Positions 60,625-64,000 of a stretch of 64,000 nucleotides of DNA are shown piece after piece. Positions within the stretch are counted from its first letter, which is position 1, and the number at the start of each line of letters is the position of its first letter. The position numbers and the translations under genes were made by a program. The stretch is from positions 1,302,001 through 1,366,000 of the forward strand of contig NZ_CP100448.1 in NCBI RefSeq assembly GCF_024227715.1, in the 5' to 3' direction. The stretch comes from Halomarina litorea (GTDB lineage: Archaea > Halobacteriota > Halobacteria > Halobacteriales > Haloarculaceae). The notes below the pieces were generated by a model. It worked only from the letters and a program-made list of their open reading frames with translations. It searched no databases and was not told the DNA's origin.

Positions 60625-61701
60625 CTATGGTGTTATCATGCCTCTGAAAACGGCCTCGGTGTGCTCTGTCGGCTGCCCACCAACACGAGCAGTCGTAAGT
60701 TCCACTTTGTAGGCTGGGTAGACGCGGGTTCCCCGTTCGTTGATGACGGTTGGGGCTGTCGGTGTGTCGAAGACGGCCCAGTCGGTTTCCTTGTCGATGT
60801 CGAAGTAACACGCGAACTGGACGTTGAGGTCGGCGAAGAGGTCGAACGCGCTGTGGAGCCAGCCAGTCTTTCGTGCCGGGTCGAACCGACCAGCAATCTG
60901 TGAAGACGAACCGAATTCGGGGATGCACAGCGGTACGTCAGTGAGGGCACGGCAGCGCTCGACCATCGGTCGGAACACATCAGTGGGTGGCCGCCAGCCG
61001 TGGGCACCGACGTCGCCCCAGTTGTACCCGTCGATACCAACCCAGTCGATAACATCAGCACCGGGGAAGTACGCCTCTGCAGGTGTCGGTCCGAAATCGC
61101 GCGCTATCGGGTTCCAGACCCATTGAACATCGGCTGCTGTGAGCGGACTGTTGTTCATCACGTATGAATAGACGTGCCGCCAGGCAGCGACGAATTCACT
61201 GCTCGTGCCAGTCGTTCCATCGACAGAGTACGGTGCCCAGTTCCCGTTCATCTCAGGGAACGGGCGAAAGTAGAATCGGCGGCTACCATTACCCTCCGCT
61301 ACCCACCGAGCGAGGCGTTCAGCCCATCTCGACAGCAGTGCGTCGTACTCGCCTGCAGCAATCGCTGCGAGAAACGACGCTTCGGTCGATTGGGGTGGAG
61401 ATGTCGGGTGGGGCTGCCAGGTTACCATCGGGATTCGCCCCTCTGCGGCGGTCGTACTCAGTGTCTGGAAGAACTCTTCACGGACGGCCGTCGTCGTCGG
61501 CGGAGACGCATAGTGAACACTAACAAAATATGGCACGCCCGTCCACGCTTCGGCCGCTCGGTAGTGCGCAAGCGTTGGTGCTGTCGCCCCGACGCGAAGC
61601 GACGGCTGCGTGGACTGAGGTGCCAAAGCTGCACTGGCTCCAAAGAGCGCGCTGCTCCCAGCCCCTGCGGCTACTGCCAGGTAGGTACGGCGTGTCGGCA
61701 T
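60625..61701 (-). CDS. Exported GH26-like glycoside hydrolase
   Basis: A 358-residue secreted (beta/alpha)8 enzyme with a twin-arginine-like start (MPTRRTYLAVAAGAG). The acid/base Glu150 is in YFRPFPEMNGNW and the nucleophile Glu262 in PLCIPEFGSSS, the arrangement of family 26 (beta-mannanase-like) and related clan GH-A enzymes. GIDGYNWGD is the conserved barrel strand between them. It lies upstream of the synthase in the same direction, separated by 277 AT-rich bases. It probably trims or releases the polymer made by the synthase, or degrades another. Confidence 0.8.
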   Translation of the reverse strand: MPTRRTYLAVAAGAGSSALFGASAALAPQSTQPSLRVGATAPTLAHYRAAEAWTGVPYFVSVHYASPPTTTAVREEFFQTLSTTAAEGRIPMVTWQPHPTSPPQSTEASFLAAIAAGEYDALLSRWAERLARWVAEGNGSRRFYFRPFPEMNGNWAPYSVDGTTGTSSEFVAAWRHVYSYVMNNSPLTAADVQWVWNPIARDFGPTPAEAYFPGADVIDWVGIDGYNWGDVGAHGWRPPTDVFRPMVERCRALTDVPLCIPEFGSSSQIAGRFDPARKTGWLHSAFDLFADLNVQFACYFDIDKETDWAVFDTPTAPTVINERGTRVYPAYKVELTTARVGGQPTEHTEAVFRGMITP

Positions 61702-61924
61702 TAGGTGGCGAGAGATAAGACCGTACTTCGTATAGAAATAGTGGTGTATTTCAAATGATATATTCGCTGAGACAAGCAGATAAGCGAGTGTACCACCCCG
61801 TTCGACTCGTTCGCTGCTATCCACTCTATGGGAAGGGGGCGTAGCGTTGTCAGTTCAGTCGAGAAGGTGCGCGTGGTCGGTAATGCGAGAGCGGTGAGAG
61901 CACCGTCGATGTTGAACGCTTCGA

Positions 61925-62279
61925 GCAACAGACCATGCCGTTACGTATGTTCAAACCCGCCTCCAAGAACGGTCACTTCTCGAAGCAGGCGTCAGTGTCT
62001 GGAGTGGTGGCAGTACCCTCGCCGACGTGACCGAGTCCTCGGAAAACCCACTGTCCGAATCGATGTTCAAACGCGCCCGGACAATCGGGGCCACTCATCA
62101 GCCACACTGCAACGTACGACTGTGCTGGGACACTCATTGCAGTACCAGAGGTCGAGTTCGATGCGCTTGTCGAAGCTACACCACGGAAGATGGAGGTAAC
62201 GATGAAGTTCCCCGAGCGGAGCTATACTGCGGTTCTCCCTGCTTTCTGTAGTAAGCTATGGCGTCAGTACGAGTAACCT
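61925..62279 (+). pseudogene. Decayed coding sequence, family unknown
   Basis: The 914-base gap 61702-62615 lacks an intact gene but holds two protein-like fragments in different plus-strand frames. One reads ATDHAVTYVQTRLQERSLLE and continues LADVTESSENPLSES to about 62100. The other reads TLIAVPEVEFDALVEATPRK and MEVTMKFPERSYTAVLPAF before a TAA stop at 62277-62279. Both are acidic and haloarchaeal in style. They look like two parts of one gene broken by at least one frameshift, with its start lost. I cannot name the family. Confidence 0.5.
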
Positions 62280-62306
62280 GTTCCGAGACCGGACCTCCCC
62301 AGTAGC

Positions 62307-62331
62307 GTTAGACAGACGCTCTCTGTCTAAC
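62307..62331. repeat. Perfect 9-bp hairpin
   Basis: GTTAGACAG (62307-62315) and CTGTCTAAC (62323-62331) are exact complements around a seven-base loop. It lies 30 bases after the decayed gene's stop and could be its terminator or the outer end of a lost mobile element. Confidence 0.6.
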
Positions 62332-62480
62332 AGCGAGTCGTCTGTATGTCGGGGACGCACTTCGGGTGCGCCTCGGATGTCGTACGGTCCCGATGGACGA
62401 ACCCATCCTGTGTCCGCGCGAGTGGAACGAACGCGGTTCTCCGATTCCGAGCGCGAGCGAGGAACCGGCCCTTTTTATCG

Positions 62481-62596
62481 CCGAAAGTCACTGACTTTCG
62501 GCTGTTAACCAGAACGCTGTGCGTTCTGGTGATAGCGTAGATTTTTGCGAGGAGGGGTGCCCGGAGCGAGCGCCGAAGGCGCGAGCGAGGACACCC
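62481..62596. repeat. Cluster of three hairpins
   Basis: Within 116 bases: CCGAAAGTCA/TGACTTTCGG (62481-62501), CCAGAACGC-TGT-GCGTTCTGG (62509-62529), and a longer GC-rich stem from GGGTG (62555) to CACCC (62596) with GCGCC-GAA-GGCGC at its tip. A TTTTTAT run (62472-62478) precedes them. The cluster separates the accessory island from the conserved genes to the right. Confidence 0.65.
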
Positions 62597-62615
62597 GACG
62601 AGTAAAAAGGTACGG

Positions 62616-62960
62616 CTATTGGTAGGCCAGCCGCATGATCCACTGCGAGAAGGCGTCGCTCTGGACACCGAGTTCGTCGTCCGCGACGAACGGCGAGAGC
62701 ATGTCGCCGGCCATCAACAGTGAGAAGTCGAGGTCCTTCGCGGCCGGGGTGATGAAGTAGGTGTTGTGGCCGTTGTAGACGGTGTCCTCGCGCTGGACCA
62801 TGCCCTTCTCGACGAGCGATTCGACGATGCGACTGCCCTTGCGCGAGGAGACGTCGAGGGCCTTCCAGAACTCGCTCTGGTGGATGCCGCCGCTCTCCCG
62901 GACGAGTTCGAGGCCCGCCAACTCGTCCTCGGAGAGGTCGGCCTCCGCGGTAGCGCTCAT
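62616..62960 (-). CDS. Winged-helix transcriptional regulator
   Basis: A 114-residue protein with an N-terminal winged helix (LSEDELAGLELVRESGGIHQ, SEFWKALDVSSRKGSRIVES, LVEKGMVQREDT) and a C-terminal helical extension (ITPAAKDLDFSLLMAGDML) ending SQWIMRLAYQ. It resembles MarR-like one-domain regulators of haloarchaea. Its targets are unknown; it is 25 bases from the downstream end of the NRDE gene in the same direction, so it may be cotranscribed. Confidence 0.78.
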   Translation of the reverse strand: MSATAEADLSEDELAGLELVRESGGIHQSEFWKALDVSSRKGSRIVESLVEKGMVQREDTVYNGHNTYFITPAAKDLDFSLLMAGDMLSPFVADDELGVQSDAFSQWIMRLAYQ

Positions 62961-62985
62961 ACGGTCAATACGGGGGCTCCCCGGG

Positions 62986-63768
62986 TTAAGTCTGACTGTC
63001 CGTTCGGGCCTCCGCGCCCACCCGCTCGAAGGCCGTCTCGCACGGCGGGCCGTCCGCGAAGTGGAACTCCCCCCGCCCGTCGTCGTCGATGGTCACGAGC
63101 GAGGAAGAGACGGTGCCGAAGCCGGCCGTCTCACCGGACTCGCCCTCGTTGTGGATGCAGACGCCGTAGCGGTGGTCGCCGAGCGCCGACCCGGCCCGGT
63201 CGCGCCACTCGACTGCCGACTCGCCGGGGTCCGGCTGGAGCGCGTCGTACAGTCGGCGGCCGTTCTCGGCCTGTCGCTCCGCCGGTTCGGGGCGGAACTC
63301 GGGGACGAAGTACGCGGTGTCGTAGCCGACGTTCATCACGACGTGGACGCCGGGGTCGAGGTGGGTGACGTGCGTGCCGCCGTCGTTCGAGACGAGGATG
63401 CAGGCGTTCGCGTCCGCCAGCAGGAGGTAGAACCCCTCGTAGCGCGTCGCGTCGAGTTCGCGTTCGACCAGTCGGGCGGCGTCCTCGGCGCTCTCACACC
63501 CCAGAACGTCCCGGACGAGCAATCCCCGCGAGCGTTCGCCCTCGGGAACCTGTACCCAGCGGTTCGTCAGCGCGACGAACAGGCCCGCGTCGTTGTACCC
63601 CATCCACGTCCCGCCGGCCTCGTCGTCGGTCGGCGCGACGACCCGCCGTCCCTCGACGTCGAAGGCATGTGGCGGTGTGGAGGGGCGGTCGTAGCGTTCG
63701 TCGCGGTTCGCCGCGACGACGACGGGGTGCGAGGGGAACGTCTGCCAGGCAACGGTGAGGGTACACAC
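62986..63768 (-). CDS. TANGO2/NRDE-family protein
   Basis: A 260-residue protein of the NRDE superfamily, an Ntn-hydrolase-like fold whose eukaryotic member TANGO2 is linked to haem or lipid handling. The family begins with Met-Cys, and here the GTG start gives MCTLTVAWQ, placing Cys2 as the presumed nucleophile. The name-giving motif is AANRDERYDRPS, followed by GGTWMGYNDAGLFVALTNR and NDGGTHV. Complete and typical in length; the archaeal substrate is unknown. Confidence 0.87.
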   Translation of the reverse strand: MCTLTVAWQTFPSHPVVVAANRDERYDRPSTPPHAFDVEGRRVVAPTDDEAGGTWMGYNDAGLFVALTNRWVQVPEGERSRGLLVRDVLGCESAEDAARLVERELDATRYEGFYLLLADANACILVSNDGGTHVTHLDPGVHVVMNVGYDTAYFVPEFRPEPAERQAENGRRLYDALQPDPGESAVEWRDRAGSALGDHRYGVCIHNEGESGETAGFGTVSSSLVTIDDDGRGEFHFADGPPCETAFERVGAEARTDSQT

Positions 63769-63800
63769 GGACCGGGGTAGGGCGACCCGACAGTTAACAG

Positions 63801-63998
63801 TTACACGCCCGGTTCGTCGGGCGTCTCCGAGTCCTCGGCCTCCCGGACCGGACGGAGTCGCGTCCGGACGGCCTCGCGGTCGGCGGTCCCCGACTCCGTC
63901 CGGGGGATGGTGCCGAACGCGACGACGCGCGGGAGTTTGTAGCCCGCCAGACGCTCGCGGCAGTGTGCCTCGACGGCGTCCGAATCGGGGTCGGCACC
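63801..63998 (-). CDS. C-terminus of an AMP-binding enzyme (5' part outside window)
   Basis: The last 65 codons of a gene entering from the right, ending TAA at 63801-63803. The segment RERLAGYKLPRVVAFGTIPR then TESGTADREAVRTRL matches the C-terminal lid of acyl-CoA/o-succinylbenzoate ligases. The catalytic Lys position (usually TxxGKxxR) reads TESGTADR here, so the Lys is replaced by Thr. Either a non-canonical member or one with a different lid residue. The substrate cannot be inferred from this fragment. Confidence 0.65.
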   Translation of the reverse strand, partial: GADPDSDAVEAHCRERLAGYKLPRVVAFGTIPRTESGTADREAVRTRLRPVREAEDSETPDEPGV

Positions 63999-64000
63999 GG

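Noticed and set aside
61828-62199. 123-codon plus frame (MGRGRSVVSSVEKVRVV)
   Set aside because: Basic, Ser/Arg-rich sequence without haloarchaeal composition; the protein-like fragments lie in the other two frames.

Overview
This 64-kb window is chromosomal DNA from a halophilic archaeon (class Halobacteria). GC is very high, proteins are acidic and poor in Lys, and many secreted proteins carry twin-arginine signals followed by a lipobox. Archaeal information-processing genes (TFB, RNA polymerase subunit L), Bat-type HTH regulators and halocyanin are present. Several genes start 20-35 bases after a TATA element, as in leaderless archaeal transcription. I do not assign a genus.

Layout. 0-13.4 kb is mostly housekeeping: a truncated AidB-like acyl-CoA dehydrogenase, thyA-folA, creatininase/ArfB-like and metallo-beta-lactamase hydrolases, superoxide dismutase, photolyase, an SDR and conserved small haloarchaeal genes. 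13.4-33 kb is a CoA-thioester block. It has a five-gene Liv-type ABC importer with an acyl-CoA ligase, then a PaaG-like crotonase, an R2lox-type di-metal oxidase, an acyl-CoA dehydrogenase coupled to an Asp-nucleophile hydrolase, MaoC, a thioesterase, a fused 3-hydroxyacyl-CoA dehydrogenase/enoyl-CoA hydratase and a second ligase. Together these could import a branched or aromatic acid, activate it and beta-oxidise it. 33-46 kb returns to core genes: rpoL, hisF, purL, tfb, gatC-gatA, plus membrane and small zinc-ribbon proteins. 46-51 kb holds a frameshifted PPOX gene, a third ligase, a 57-residue membrane protein, and a divergent carbamoylase/class III aminotransferase pair. 51-56 kb is a redox cluster: multicopper oxidase, two-domain halocyanin, winged-helix regulator with membrane partner, DoxX and rhodanese. 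56-62.6 kb is an AT-richer accessory island with a processive family-2 glycosyltransferase, a polysaccharide deacetylase and a GH26-like glycosidase (an exopolysaccharide module). It also holds small membrane proteins, repeated 3' elements and decayed genes, and ends at a hairpin cluster. 62.6-64 kb holds an HTH regulator, a TANGO2/NRDE protein and the C-terminus of another AMP-binding enzyme.

The most unusual items are the exopolysaccharide island, the copper/sulfur redox cluster with a halocyanin whose second domain has lost its copper site, the R2lox homologue inside a fatty-acid block, families of repeats abutting stop codons, and several genes broken by apparent single-base losses. The single-base losses could be real decay or assembly error.
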